Source of the DNA: Nectonema munidae
Taxonomy: Eukaryota; Nematomorpha; Nectonematoida; Nectonematidae
Assembly: GCA_030549495.1 (NCBI GenBank)
Contig: JAUIRK010000824.1
Location: 124,001-188,000, forward strand
Direction of reading: 5' to 3'
DNA length: 64,000 nucleotides
In this document: positions 24,011 through 34,870 of the stretch, one piece after another
Numbering within the stretch: position 1 is the stretch's first letter
Layout of the letters: the number at the start of each line of letters is the position of its first letter
The notes under the pieces: generated by a model
Database searches by the model: none
Seen by the model: the letters and a program-made list of their open reading frames with translations, nothing else
Told to the model about the DNA's origin: nothing
Translations under genes and position numbers: made by a program

Positions 24011-24400
24011 CTAGTAACTACCTAATTGTTTAATTATACACTTACGTTTGTTAGAGACAACGCAAAATTTAATTTACTTATACTTCTATATTGGACCTTG
24101 CGACACAACTATGTATTTAGATTGGATTAGGCAAACTTTTTAGTGAAAGGGCCGCGTGATACAATAAAAATGCAGCATTTAATATAAGAAAGACAAAGGT
24201 TTTAAAGGAAGAACCAATGAAATTAAAATATTTATTTTATATTAATTTACGGATTAAATATTCTTCTACCTATCTCAAGATCAAGATTGTAAATAAAATT
24301 GTGAGAAAGATATAAAAGTTACCGTTGTTTTGTTTTCTGCATTTGATATTTCAAAGTGTATTGTATTTTATAAACAGAAAAATGGTTACTAAGATATTAA

Positions 24401-24520
24401 CATTCAAATCAGACGATATCTAAAAAAAAGGCAGACGATTTATATTCAAAGTCATTGAAAAAAGCAGACAAAGATGAAATTACTTATGTTCCAAAATAGG
24501 AACATTGGCCATAAAATGAG
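24401..24520 (-). mobile_element. piggyBac-type MITE, copy 1
   Basis: Flanked by TTAA at 24397-24400 and 24521-24524. It shares the body GCAGACGATTTATATTCAAA and ATGAAATTACTTATGTTCC with the copies at 24913 and 28393. The ends are eroded from the CCCATT form. Confidence 0.7.
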
Positions 24521-24589
24521 TTAATATTTTTAAAATGGACATTTTTATGGCCACACTTTATATAAAACATATACGAATCAAAATATTGC

Positions 24590-24690
24590 GAGAGACATGC
24601 AATGAAGCAATATTTTGATGTTTCCAGTTCCGGTTCGATGTATCGAAATTCTTTGGCTCCGCCGGCTTGGATTCCTGCTACGAAGCCCTG
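24590..24690 (-). mobile_element. hAT terminal relic (CAGGGCTTCGTAGC)
   Basis: Read on minus, CAGGGCTTCGTAGCAGG starts at 24690 and is followed by AAGCCGGCGGAGCC and ACCGGAACTGG. This closely parallels the GGAGCCG-rich end at 53346. Only this end is visible. Confidence 0.5.
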
Positions 24691-24713
24691 CAAAAAACGG
24701 AGGTAGGGCAAAC

Positions 24714-24810
24714 CCCCCCCCCCCCCTCATCCCCTGGACAAAACCCCCACCGAACAAAATCCCCCCGACAAAAGCCCTTCCCGAAAAAATCCCTCCCCTG
24801 ACAAAAGCCA
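24714..24810. repeat. C-run and CCCCGACAAAA degenerate tandem repeat
   Basis: A run of about a dozen C is followed by five or so imperfect units of the type CCCCNGACAAAA, about 18 bp apart. In one plus frame this reads as a proline/lysine repeat (PPNKIPPTKALPEKIPP), which I take as chance. Confidence 0.75.
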
Positions 24811-24912
24811 GAGATTCTCATGAGGAGAAAATTCTTTCTTATCTTTAAATTCAATAAAGTGAATTTTGCTTAACATTGTATCATTTGCTAGAATTAAAGT
24901 GAATTTTTTTAA

Positions 24913-25042
24913 CCCATTTACGACCAATGTTCCTATTTTGGAACATAAGTAATTTCATCTTCGTCTGCTTTTTTCAATGACTTTGAATATAAATCGTCTG
25001 CGTTTTTTTAAATATCGTCTGCTTTGCTTGGTCTTAAATGGG
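24913..25042 (+). mobile_element. piggyBac-type MITE, copy 2
   Basis: 130 bp with TTAA at 24909-24912 and 25043-25046 and ends CCCATTTACGACC / complement of CCCATTTAAGACC. The body is the same as 28393-28522 but inverted. With copy 1 it forms an inverted pair around about 390 bp. Confidence 0.9.
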
Positions 25043-25046
25043 TTAA

Positions 25047-26058
25047 ATATGTACTAAAAAAGAAAGTTATGTAATATGCATGCTCAGTTATGCTATGATT
25101 CAAGTGTTTTTAAGTGCTCATTGTGATGACTATTTTTGGGTAGTGTTTATCAAAATTATATTTCTGGATAAAACGTACAGCATAACTACAATTTGGGTAT
25201 AGGATTATAGAGATGCTCTAAAACTTCAAATTAACGCATTACCACCTTTCTCCTGTGCACTTGGGGTTTAAGAAAGGTAATTAATGTTTTATGAGTTGAT
25301 TTGATGAACAAAGATAAAGAAAAAAACTTGGTAAATTGCAAAATTATTCTCTATGAGCAAAAATAAGTCGTCTAGAGCAAGCTAGACAAAGATTTTGTTT
25401 GCGAAGATCGCATTGAAATTTTCCTCAGCAATCAATAGCGCTGTAAGAAAGTGCGACTATTTCTAAACATAACGATAAATCCTGTGTTAACCAATGCAAA
25501 CCAATTCTTGAATTTAATCTTTGAAGGACCAACATTCTTGAGATTAAACGTGTTTTCTTTTTTAATAGAAATGTAGACATTTAAAGTAGGTGATTTTTAT
25601 TTTATAAGTCAGATTAGTGGTAAAATTCTGGTTATGAAAGTGTTAAAATAATATCAAACAGGCGCGTATACTGGTTTCTACCGTTTATTTCAAAGTTCAG
25701 ATGGATTTCACTTTCTTTTTGATTTGAGGTGTATGTTAAAATAAATAAATTGAATTGGAAGAAAACTAATGTATTAAGATATATGTGCAGTAAATTTATT
25801 TTTATCTTTATGTATTCAATAACATAATGAATTTTGGGATTTCTTCCGAAGAAAACCCATATTTCAATATGTGTGTGAAGTTTATATTTTTTACATGTTA
25901 CGGTTTATCTCAAATTAATGATTACGAAGATTGCATGTGATCAATGTCACCCTCGATTTGACGCTTCTTCATCAATCGTATCATTAGTTTTTTAGAATTA
26001 ATAAAATAGGTGGCATTCATAAAAACACAAAAATATTTTTTGCATAACAAATTCATTA
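25047..26058. other. Non-coding DNA, no feature recognised
   Basis: AT-rich sequence with no terminal repeats or coding motifs that I can see. Confidence 0.5.
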
Positions 26059-26066
26059 GTTTAGTG

Positions 26067-26515
26067 CAGTAGTTTCTAACCGGGGGTCCATGGAAGAATT
26101 TGAAGGGGTCCATGGAAATTCTACTTCAAACTACTTATGCTGAATCTCCTTTAATATACTTCTATTTTCCAAATCAATATAAATATATATATTTAGAGCT
26201 TTTTTAAATAAATATTTTCTTCCCTTTTCTAAAGTTTTATATTTTGAATGTTTATATATGCTTTTTATTAGTTACAATATTTTTGAAAAATTTATATTTT
26301 AATTGAAAAAAAATTTTATTCACATTTTATGTCAGGCTTTACGATTTCTCTGATTTCATATGAATAAGCATATGATTTAATCAGATGACTACAATCATTT
26401 TTGGCATAAAAATCTTTGATTAATTTTGTTGGCTCAAACTATTCAGTTGTAGGGGTCCACAGGTAAAAAAGTGACTAAAAAGGGGGAATGGGATAAAAAA
26501 GGTTGGGAACCACTG
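26067..26515. mobile_element. hAT MITE (CAGTGGTTCCCAACC class)
   Basis: Left end CAGTAGTTTCTAACCGGGGG, right end the complement of CAGTGGTTCCCAACC. Target duplication GTTTAGTG (26059-26066) against GTCTAGTG (26516-26523), seven of eight. About 450 bp, interior AT-rich and non-coding. The left subterminal region holds a GGGGTCCATGGA repeat. Confidence 0.9.
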
Positions 26516-26523
26516 GTCTAGTG

Positions 26524-28388
26524 CATTTAAATTTTTCGTAAAATTTGTCGGACGAGAATGGGATGCATTTACGGATCTTCTTAAAGAACTTCCAAAATTC
26601 AAGGTAGAACTTAAAAACCTATTTAGATAGGATGATCGCCTCTCTTCCTTCCATTTTTTGAGATAATAACGTATAGTTTAATCAAATGAAAATTGATTCT
26701 TCTTAGACATCAAACCCCTAAGATGACGTCAGTTAATATTCCTTGTGTAAGTAGACTAATATACTCTAAACAAGCATTCATTCACACACACACACATTGC
26801 TTTTGTAGGTTTAGGGTTAGGGTGGCCTCGGTTGACTTTTTCAATACCATTTTCGTCCTGGTTTGATAATGTAAAAATCATAAAATTTATTTTAGAAAAA
26901 AATGTTATAAAATCGCTGGAAGTAAAGTATCCAAATGTGAGGCCTTGTCTACTCCAAAATGCGTTATTGATGAGTTGTTATTGATCTCAATTTTTTTGAG
27001 ATCTTTGTTATCGAGAACCTAACCTAAGGCAATAAAAACCAGTTTTCATCACCTTTTACATAAATAATGAAAATAAAATTATTTTTTTGAAATATATTTT
27101 CTTTGTAGGATTTAATATATATGATAATTTTAAGATTTGCCGCATTATCTGTAAAAAATTGGGAATCACATGAAGATCAAACACCCTAAACGTTTAGAAT
27201 GTTGATTCTTTTTGCAATCAAACACCTCTGTTATAGATCGAGTCAAAGTTCAGTACACGGATTTTCTTTGAGAAAATATAAAATATAGATAACGATAAGG
27301 CGATAATTTTTAAGAGATTTGCTATCTTGACTAGTAAAGATCAAATTTAACTAATGGAATATTAAATGATTTGGCTATATATTATATTAAGGAATATTAT
27401 TTCCTTGGGATCAAAGAGCCAGGAAGCTTTCGGATTGGAGTTTGAATAAAATTGAAGAAGACTTACACTGTGATAAGGGAGAGGGGATTTGTATGCGCGG
27501 AAAAGAACACAGAAAGATAGAGCATGGCAAAGTGCTAAAATGAATGCTCTAATCGTATGTATTTATTAGCTGATGAAATCTTAAGATTGATCTAAAAGTT
27601 CTACTCTTTCTTGTGGTGGTGGTGGTAACGGTGGTGATGATTAAGACGATGATTGTATTGGCAGCAGCTGCTGAAACATGAACAATATACACAATGAGTA
27701 TAAGGATATAACATAATAAAATATAACATAGTGTATATATAAAGCTATAATATTAAGTAGGAAACAGAGTGTTAGTAGTGCAAAGTAGTACTATAAAGGA
27801 AAATCAATAGTAAATAAATAATAATCATAATAATAGTCAGAGTTGTAGTAGGGAGGCATTAAGAATAGTAGGAAAGGAATAATAGCAGTAGCAATAATAT
27901 GTATACATATAATAGTAATAATGATATACATACATACACATATATAATAATATAAATAATAAAAAAGTAGTAATATATGATGCTATTGAACAATGAACGA
28001 TCTTCAAAGATGCTATAACATTTGCTAGCAATAATGATAACGAGAGACGAAAGCTATAAAATGGAAAGAAAGGGGGAGACAGGCTTGTGTTGGTAGCATG
28101 CATTGCCTTTTCTTTCCCGATTATGCGTGCAATGGCGGATTCAGAGGTGGTTTCCATTAAATCCTTTGGGATTCAATATGTTGATTGAAAAAAAGTCATT
28201 TATATATTTACATCTTACATATAATTTAAAATTTATGGAATCTCCTGCTAATTTTTCAGATATCAGTGAGTTCAATCATATTTACTTTGATTTTCTGAAA
28301 CAAGAGTAGATCTCTAAGATGGTATTAGTTCATATTTGTTTTTAGTGTAATTCGAGTAATACACTAGAAAGCATTCTTTAGAACTACT
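26524..28388. other. Non-coding DNA with repeats and a less AT-rich island
   Basis: Holds a short CACACA run near 26783, a lone end of the 9.7 kb element family at about 26845-26885, GGT triplets near 27615, and a hAT-like end CAATGGCGGATTCAGAGG at 28131. A 106-codon minus frame at 27837-28157 is rich in Y/L from ATA/ATA-type repeats and is taken as chance. Confidence 0.45.
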
Positions 28389-28392
28389 TTAA

Positions 28393-28522
28393 CCCATTAA
28401 GTACCATAGAAATCAGATGACATCTAAAAAAACGCAGACGATTTATATTCAAAGTCATTGAAAAAAGCAGACGAAGATGAAATTACTTATGTTCCCAAAT
28501 GGGAACATTGGGAAATAATGGG
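28393..28522 (-). mobile_element. piggyBac-type MITE, copy 3
   Basis: 130 bp with TTAA duplications at 28389-28392 and 28523-28526 and ends CCCATTAAGTACC / complement of CCCATTATTTCCC. GCAGACGA words recur inside and may be binding sites. TTAA targets with CCC...GGG ends are the piggyBac hallmark. It is non-coding and needs a transposase in trans. Confidence 0.92.
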
Positions 28523-28605
28523 TTAAATTCGCCTTGCTTAGCTACATTTTTTCTCCATATACAGTTGCCTAACTGTTGTGTCTTGATTTGGAATAGTCAA
28601 TGGTG

Positions 28606-28708
28606 GCAGACAGACATTTGGCAAATGGAAATTTAGCCGACAGACAATTCGCCGAACAAAAATTTTAACAAAACGACATTTCGCCAAATGGACCATTTGT
28701 CATGTAAC
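28606..28708. repeat. Iteron block (ACATTTGGC family), second
   Basis: Words GACATTTGGC, GACAATTCGCC and GACATTTCGCC in a row, related to 20560-20745. The block at 30058-30140 may be the other end of the same element, now separated by later insertions. Confidence 0.5.
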
Positions 28709-28714
28709 TTCTAG

Positions 28715-29057
28715 TACTGGGATTCTTAACCTGTGGTCCATGGACCTCTTAGGGGTCTATGAATGGGTGTCAAAACGTTCGTGAGGGTCAGATTAAAAAA
28801 ACCAGTTTATTATTTAAAATTATAAACATACTTTCATACACATTTTTTTGATTAAAATATTTTATAAATATTCAAAAACATTTTATAATGGATCATTTTA
28901 ATAAAAAAACATTAAGTATTTTTTTGCAAGTACAAATATTAATTGCATGCAAGTTTTTTATGACTTTTATGTGTGAAAATTTCCTTGGAGGGGGTTCATA
29001 GCTTTCATCAGCTTTTTAAAGGAGTCCATGGCTGAATAAAGATTAAGAAACTCAGTA
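28715..29057. mobile_element. hAT-like MITE (TACTGGGATTCTTAACC ends)
   Basis: Left end TACTGGGATTCTTAACC and right end the complement of TACTGAGTTTCTTAATC. TCTAG occurs immediately outside the left end and one base outside the right end. Subterminal GGTCCATGGACC and GGGGTC words resemble the CAGTGGTTCTTAACC class. About 340 bp, non-coding. Confidence 0.65.
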
Positions 29058-29067
29058 ATCTAGTACA

Positions 29068-29950
29068 CTGCTCCCTCGCTTTACCGCCACCCCGATTTAC
29101 CGCCAACCCCGCATACCGCCATACAATTATGTAGACCCGATTTCTTTCCATTATAATTCCCGCGATTTAACGCCCCTCGCTATCCGCCATCCGCCAATAA
29201 CATTGATAGAACAAGCACACTTTTTACTTCATTGAAAAACCCTCGATTTAACACCATGCGTTATTGATGCAATTTTAGCAGTGAAATGAGTTGTTTATCT
29301 GACACCCATGCTTAAGTTTCTGACAGAATAAGGATGATGTACAGCAGAAATTGATAAAATATAATGTTTAGTTGTAGAGCATATTTCATATCATGATATA
29401 TCCATCATCATTGTTTTTGCATCACGTTGTTCGACATAGTACTAATTATTTTGATTTTCAGTCGAATTTCTTACATTTTCTACACCTTCTTATGGAAAAC
29501 GCTCCAAAACGTAAAAGAAACGTAATCAAAACGTGTCAAAAAAAGAAATCATTGAGTTCCATGCAAGTCATCTAATGGCTAGTCAACATGTAATTCCTGA
29601 ACATTTCAGTAAAGTTTGGGGATTTGAAGTTAAAAGAAGGATTGTTGGAGATATTTTAAAAGAAAAAGAAAAGTGGCAAAAGTTTGATGTTTCTGTAAAA
29701 CATAAAAAGACAGCATTACACACAAATTTAGAAGAGGCTTTGTTTATGTGGTAGTATCCGTAACAATAACGCCATAATTACTAATGATATTTTGAAAGAG
29801 AAAGATAAAGTGTTTGGTTCTGAATTTAATATTACCAACTTTACATACTCAAACGGCTGGCGGCACCGATTCAAACAACGCTACAATATCAAATGAGCGG
29901 AGAAAGCGCCGGTGTAGGTGCTTTTTCGTCAAATTTAGCCCCGATTTTAT
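29068..29950 (+). pseudogene. pogo/Tigger-like element, transposase N-terminal relic
   Basis: Left end CACTGCTCCCTCGCTTTACC with repeated TACCGCC words, typical of pogo/Tigger ends. The coding relic starts near 29491 (MENAPKRKRNVIK), shifts frame to an HTH that reads EHFSKVWGFEVKRRIVGDIL, then LHTNLEEALFMW, and after a stop and a shift SNGWRHRFKQRYNIK. The last string matches the CENP-B/Tigger second HTH motif (SNGWLxRFKxRxxI). The DDE domain and right end are missing, and at least three breaks are seen. The parent family encodes a CENP-B-like transposase acting at TA targets. Confidence 0.8.
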
Positions 29951-30057
29951 AACATGTATTGCTGTCAAATTAACTATAATAATATTTACTTTTATTTATT
30001 CAAAAATAATAGCCTTTGCCATAATTTTCCTTCTATTTATGTTTTAGTGACACTTTT

Positions 30058-30140
30058 GTACTCATTGGGCATTTTTCGTAAAATGAACATTCGGCTAAAG
30101 ATGCGTTCGCCAAATGTTCCTCAGAGAAATGTACGGTGAT
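30058..30140. repeat. Iteron block (ACATTTGGC family), third
   Basis: Words GAACATTCGGC, GCGTTCGCCAAATGTTCC and similar. Possible partner end to 28606-28708. Confidence 0.4.
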
Positions 30141-31073
30141 GGCTATAATAACTGTTGAGAAGTTTGCCTTTGAGGGAGGACGCGAGGAAAATTGTGAGCA
30201 TGTTGGAATGTTTATATGATAAAAATACACTCCCTTTTTATTATAAGAAACAAATTTGTAATGGACTAATTCTCAGGATGTAGTAAGATATTGAAGCATA
30301 CGCTATATAGCAGACGTGGAGAATTAATTTTTTTCAATCAAACCCTTTAAATGCCTTTTAGATACAAAAATGACATTTTTGGGAAAGAAATTGAATACAA
30401 AATGCGGTGTGTTACTGTAATCTCACGTATTCTTACAAAATCTCTTAGTACTTTTCAAAATGTTCATTAAATTCATGGAAATCAGTTTTCATTGATAGTT
30501 TTACCTATGAAAAAATGAAAAAAACTAAATTTCATTATATTCATTCTTTTGAAGAGCAGCACAATGCTTCTTTATGCCCAGAAATCTCCAAAAAAAAATA
30601 AATATTATAGCCTATAGATTATAGCCTGGCTGTTGAAATTGGTTTGATATACAACCATAAAGTACAGCTTTAACTAGTAAAAATACTGGATTTCATGGAA
30701 TTATGAGAAATTAAGAAGGAAAAATTATGATAAAATAACTTATTTTTACACATATCGGACTTATTATGATATGGACATATCAGCACAAAGAGATTTTACA
30801 TACAATAAAATAAAATAATATATAATAAAATATTTTCAATTGATTCAACCAAATGGGTAAGGAGTTGGTAAAGTTTAGGAAATACTGGTAGCCCGTATAA
30901 CGAAAATATTGAGAAATTTTAGAAAAATAAAATAGAAACGAAACAAAACCGTGTCTCAAGACTTTCTCTCCTGTGCGATTCTTCTGTTCGGGGTTTCTTA
31001 ACATATTTCAAGTATGGACCGTTTATAAATTTTTTTGAAAATTGATTTTTTGTTTTTGTCCTTATGTGATTAT
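30141..31073. other. Non-coding DNA, no feature recognised
   Basis: AT-rich, without recognisable coding or terminal repeats. Confidence 0.5.
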
Positions 31074-31081
31074 CATATGTC

Positions 31082-33447
31082 CAGGGCCGGTTTTTAGCCG
31101 ATTTGACCGATTAGACCAAATTGGGCCCCGCGTCTGAAGGGCCCCGCATTTACTATGATCGGAACAGTTGAAATTAATCCAAAATACGAAATTTACAAAA
31201 TGAGATATTACAACGCAATATCTGAGCAAAGAGCGTGTTATTGCTAATGATATTTGCATATTAGTTGCTCTATACGAGACCAATTTACCCTGCTAATTTC
31301 GTCTGGATAAAATGGTTTTGAAGTGAGATATCAAATTTTAAACCTAATTCATTTTTGATTCTAATGCAAATTTGGCAAAGGTAACTAATAGCGAACATAA
31401 TAGTACACATTCTGAGAAACAAACACACCCACCTCCATGTGACGATTATATGAATTAACACAACTCGAACTTGTGCTATCAATATACAGGTAATTTCATC
31501 TCACTTAAAATTTTTATTCCAACATTAAGAATAAGTTAAATAAAAGATTTACTCAAGTACATCCTCGGCCCTTCTAGTTTGATCCCCAACTACAAATGTC
31601 CAAATCTGCATAGACTCGATCTAAATAAGGTACCTAATTACTAGTGGTGGCATAGATCCCCAGAGATTGCTCAAGGTCATGTACCGAATAGCTACAGGTA
31701 ATCATGTTTGTTTTTATATTTAGTAATTTTTAAATTTTTTTTCCGCTAAAAGCAAAATGGCGTTAGCTATTTAAAGTTATTTTATTCTGCTTTTTGAAAT
31801 ATATTGTCATAAGTTTTTTACTGAACTGTTTCATTGAATATTTTATAACAATTTGTCTAAGTTTCATCAGAATATTTTTTTTTTAATATTTTTAATTTTG
31901 TCTTGTTTAAATAAATGAACAATTTAGAATCTTGTAACTGTTCACAATTAAAACAATGTCTTCATCGTCTTGTCAACATAAATATTTTAAAATTTATATC
32001 ACCAAATAATATTATTTTAAAAATGTTAATTTCTTGTGATAGGTTTATTTCTTTACTAATTCTTCTGTTTTGTTACTTTTTAGTCTTCCTTTTTCTAAAT
32101 ACAAAAGTTAAATAAAGAGGCCTACATCATGACAAGCACAAGTAGAAATCGAGATAAAGGGCGTAAATATTTATGTGGTAACAAGAAACGAGCTGGCCAA
32201 GGCAAGGGCAGCAGAAAATAAAAAGCTAGAGGTGCTTTAAAAAAGTTCCTTGTCCGCCATCTTTGAAACGCCCTCGGTTTGAAGATGAGAGAATCATCAA
32301 TTATTTGCAGAATGAAGATAAAATCATGGATCAAATTTCAGATAATCATTAAAGGAATTGAATTTAGAAGTGCAGGACATTCGAGGCCAAGGCTATAACA
32401 ACGGTAGCAACATGAAAGGTCACACGTCTGGAGTACAAGCCCGACTGTTGAAGGAAAATTCAAGAGCATTTTTTGTACCATGTGCATGCCACAATTTTAA
32501 CCTTTTACTCGGAGATGTAGCTAAGTGTTGTCCAGATGCTATTACGTTTTTTGGGATCTTGCAAGCCATCTATGTTTTGTTCTCAGCATCAACTAGAAGA
32601 TGGGCAATTTTGAAAAAACATGTAACTATGTTAACAGTGAAACCCTTAAGCAATACAAGGTGGGAGTGTCGTATTGATAGCGTTAAAGCCATTCGTTATC
32701 AGGTTGGAGAAGTATATGATGCACTTGTTGAAGTAGCAGAGACAGCAGATCAGCCCAAGATAAAAGCAGAAGCCGAATCATTAGCTAACCAGCTAAAAAA
32801 CTACAAATTTCTAGTTTCTTTAGTATTTTGGTATGATGTACTTTTTAAAGTTAACTACGTGAGCAAGGAATTACAAGGTGAAAAAAGGACATTAATGAAG
32901 GAATGGAATCATATGAACAACTCTTGTCATGGCTGAAAAATTATAGGGAGGAAGGCTTTAATGGTGTTTTAGTAAGTGCAAATGAATAAGCTGAAGTTGT
33001 TGAGTTGCCATTTGAGTTTAGAAAATTTCAAGAAAAACAATTACGAAGAAGGAAAAGAATGTTTTTATATGAAGCAGAAGATCTCACTACGATCTCACAA
33101 GAAAGACTTAACAATTTGGCAATGCTCTCTATAGAACATGAGATTGCTAAAGCATTAGACTTTGAAAATATTTTAAAATATTTTGCAAATAGAAAAGCTC
33201 GAAAAGTATTATTCTAAAAGAGTATATTGTCTTTCTTTTTATCAAAAGTAAAACAATAAATCTATTCATTTTGCTTTTAAAATTTTATTACACCATTCAT
33301 TTAATGGTTATATATTTATCTTTTGTAGGATTATATGTATGTATGATGTTGTATATATATATATGCGTTATAAAATTTGTTATATAGAGGAGGGGGCCCC
33401 ACCATCAAGTTTCTAATCGGGCCCCGCAACACTTGGCACCGGCCCTG
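31082..33447 (+). mobile_element. 2.4 kb hAT element, copy 2
   Basis: Same family and orientation as 20923-23304, with a perfect 8 bp target duplication CATATGTC (31074-31081 and 33448-33455). It is 16 bases shorter. All 16 missing bases fall as one- or two-base losses between roughly 31375 and 32255. The last 1.2 kb has no indels and about four substitutions. TSDs and ends are intact. Confidence 0.95.
32129..33217 (+). pseudogene. Internally deleted hAT transposase, copy 2
   Basis: Same three blocks as copy 1. The N-terminal block is additionally shifted out of frame by small deletions after about 20 residues. The RGQGYNNGSNMKG block (to 32936) and the C-terminal block (33005-33217) are kept almost unchanged. 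It is not functional. Confidence 0.9.
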
Positions 33448-33455
33448 CATATGTC

Positions 33456-34017
33456 AATTATATTAGTACATCGATGAAGTGCTTTTTGATAAACAATTTT
33501 TCATCGGCGATAGAAAAAATTTATCCGAAATTGACCAATGATGCTCTTTAATATTTCGGCAATATTTTTTCCATTGCCCAAGGACAAAGACAAAATTTTT
33601 AAAAGAATATTTTTTCATAATTAAAATAATCTAAATTTCTAACGTTTAACTAAAATTTATTAAATTTTAATTGCTTTCAAATATTATTTTTGAATTATTT
33701 ATATTTAATAATATTTTGTTAAAAGGTTACCCAGCAGTTTTCAAGCCTATTGAGTTTAGCCTTCTTTCAAATGTGGTGAAGACATGTTCTCATTTTATCG
33801 CTAAACAAAACAATAAACTATTGCAAAGTGGGTTCTGCCGAACATAAGTTTCTGCAAAGAGAGTGATTGGAGTTTCGTAAAAAGTTCGGAGTATAAAAAT
33901 TTCGATAAAGCCATTCTCAAAGTTAGCAAATAATTTCTAAAAAAAAGTTGTCAATTAATGTAGATTCCTCTATTTAATTAAACTCTCAGGCATCCATAGC
34001 CTATAAAATATTATATA
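33456..34017. other. Non-coding DNA, no feature recognised
   Basis: AT-rich spacer between two target-duplication-flanked elements. Nothing identified. Confidence 0.5.
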
Positions 34018-34025
34018 CTTAATCC

Positions 34026-34277
34026 CGGGGCCGGCCGCAGTGGCCCCGCGCTTCTCATTTTTCATTTTCATGATATATTATATGATTTCGCTAAACGCAA
34101 GGTTGGCAAAGTAAAGTTACTTTGATCGTCATTTTGTTTTAATGAAAAAGTAATAAAACAAATCCCTTTTCTTTTTTTCAAAATCTTATTTCTCACTTTT
34201 AATCTTTTTTCCTACCCACACTGCGCCCCGTGCAATCCATTTTGCATAGGGCCCCGCGAACACTAGAGCTGGCCCTG
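34026..34277. mobile_element. hAT MITE (GGCCCCGCG class)
   Basis: 252 bp with ends CGGGGCCGGCC and the complement of CAGGGCCAGCTC, and a perfect 8 bp target duplication CTTAATCC (34018-34025, 34278-34285). GGCCCCGCG occurs inside both ends, as in the 2.4 kb hAT copies. It is therefore probably a short relative mobilised by the same kind of transposase. Confidence 0.92.
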
Positions 34278-34369
34278 CTTAATCCTATATTAGTGTTGGG
34301 CTAAATTTGTCAGTTCAAGTGGTGGGGCGTAAAGTGCACCACCCCCTCTATTTCTCCTATATTAATGTT

Positions 34370-34870
34370 TTTATAAATAATTTCAATGTCATATATATAT
34401 ATATTTCAACTATGCTAAATCCAGTAGTGATATTCATTTTTTATGAAAATTAATCAAACCTGTCAAATAAAATTGATTTATATATGACAGATCATCTTAA
34501 AAGTTTTAATTTAAATAATTATATGCAGTTTTTTACACATGCATAACCATTTTAAAGTCAAAAAATAATTTAAATATGACAGCCCATGTCAAAATTCATT
34601 TTTATTCTTATAAAAATGTTTTATATATATATACCCATTTTCAAGTATGTAGAATTTAGTGATATTTATTTTTTATGATAATCAATCAAACATGCCAAAA
34701 AATTGATTTATATATGACAACCCATCTCAAAATTAAAATTTTTATGTAAATACTTATAAAAAGTTTTTTACACATATATACCAATTTCAAATACGCCCTA
34801 TTTAGTGGTGATACTCATTTTTTATAAAAGTCAATTAAACGTGTCAAAAAATCGATTAAATATATCAATT
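34370..34870. repeat. ~150 bp satellite, array 1
   Basis: About three diverged tandem units. Anchors such as TCAATCAAACATGCC and TCAATTAAACGTGTC recur at 34682 and 34831 (149 bp apart). The first unit anchor is at 34451 and the unit after it is partly deleted. Shared words: TATATGACA, TTTTTTACACAT, ATTTAGTGGTGAT. The same unit makes up 53656-54355. Confidence 0.88.

Noticed and set aside
24715-24848. Proline/lysine repeat protein
   Set aside because: Produced by a C-run and a degenerate DNA tandem repeat with no gene context.
27837-28157. 106-codon minus-strand membrane protein
   Set aside because: The hydrophobic Y/L-rich part comes from ATA/ATG-type low-complexity DNA, and the N-terminus overlaps a hAT-like end at 28131.
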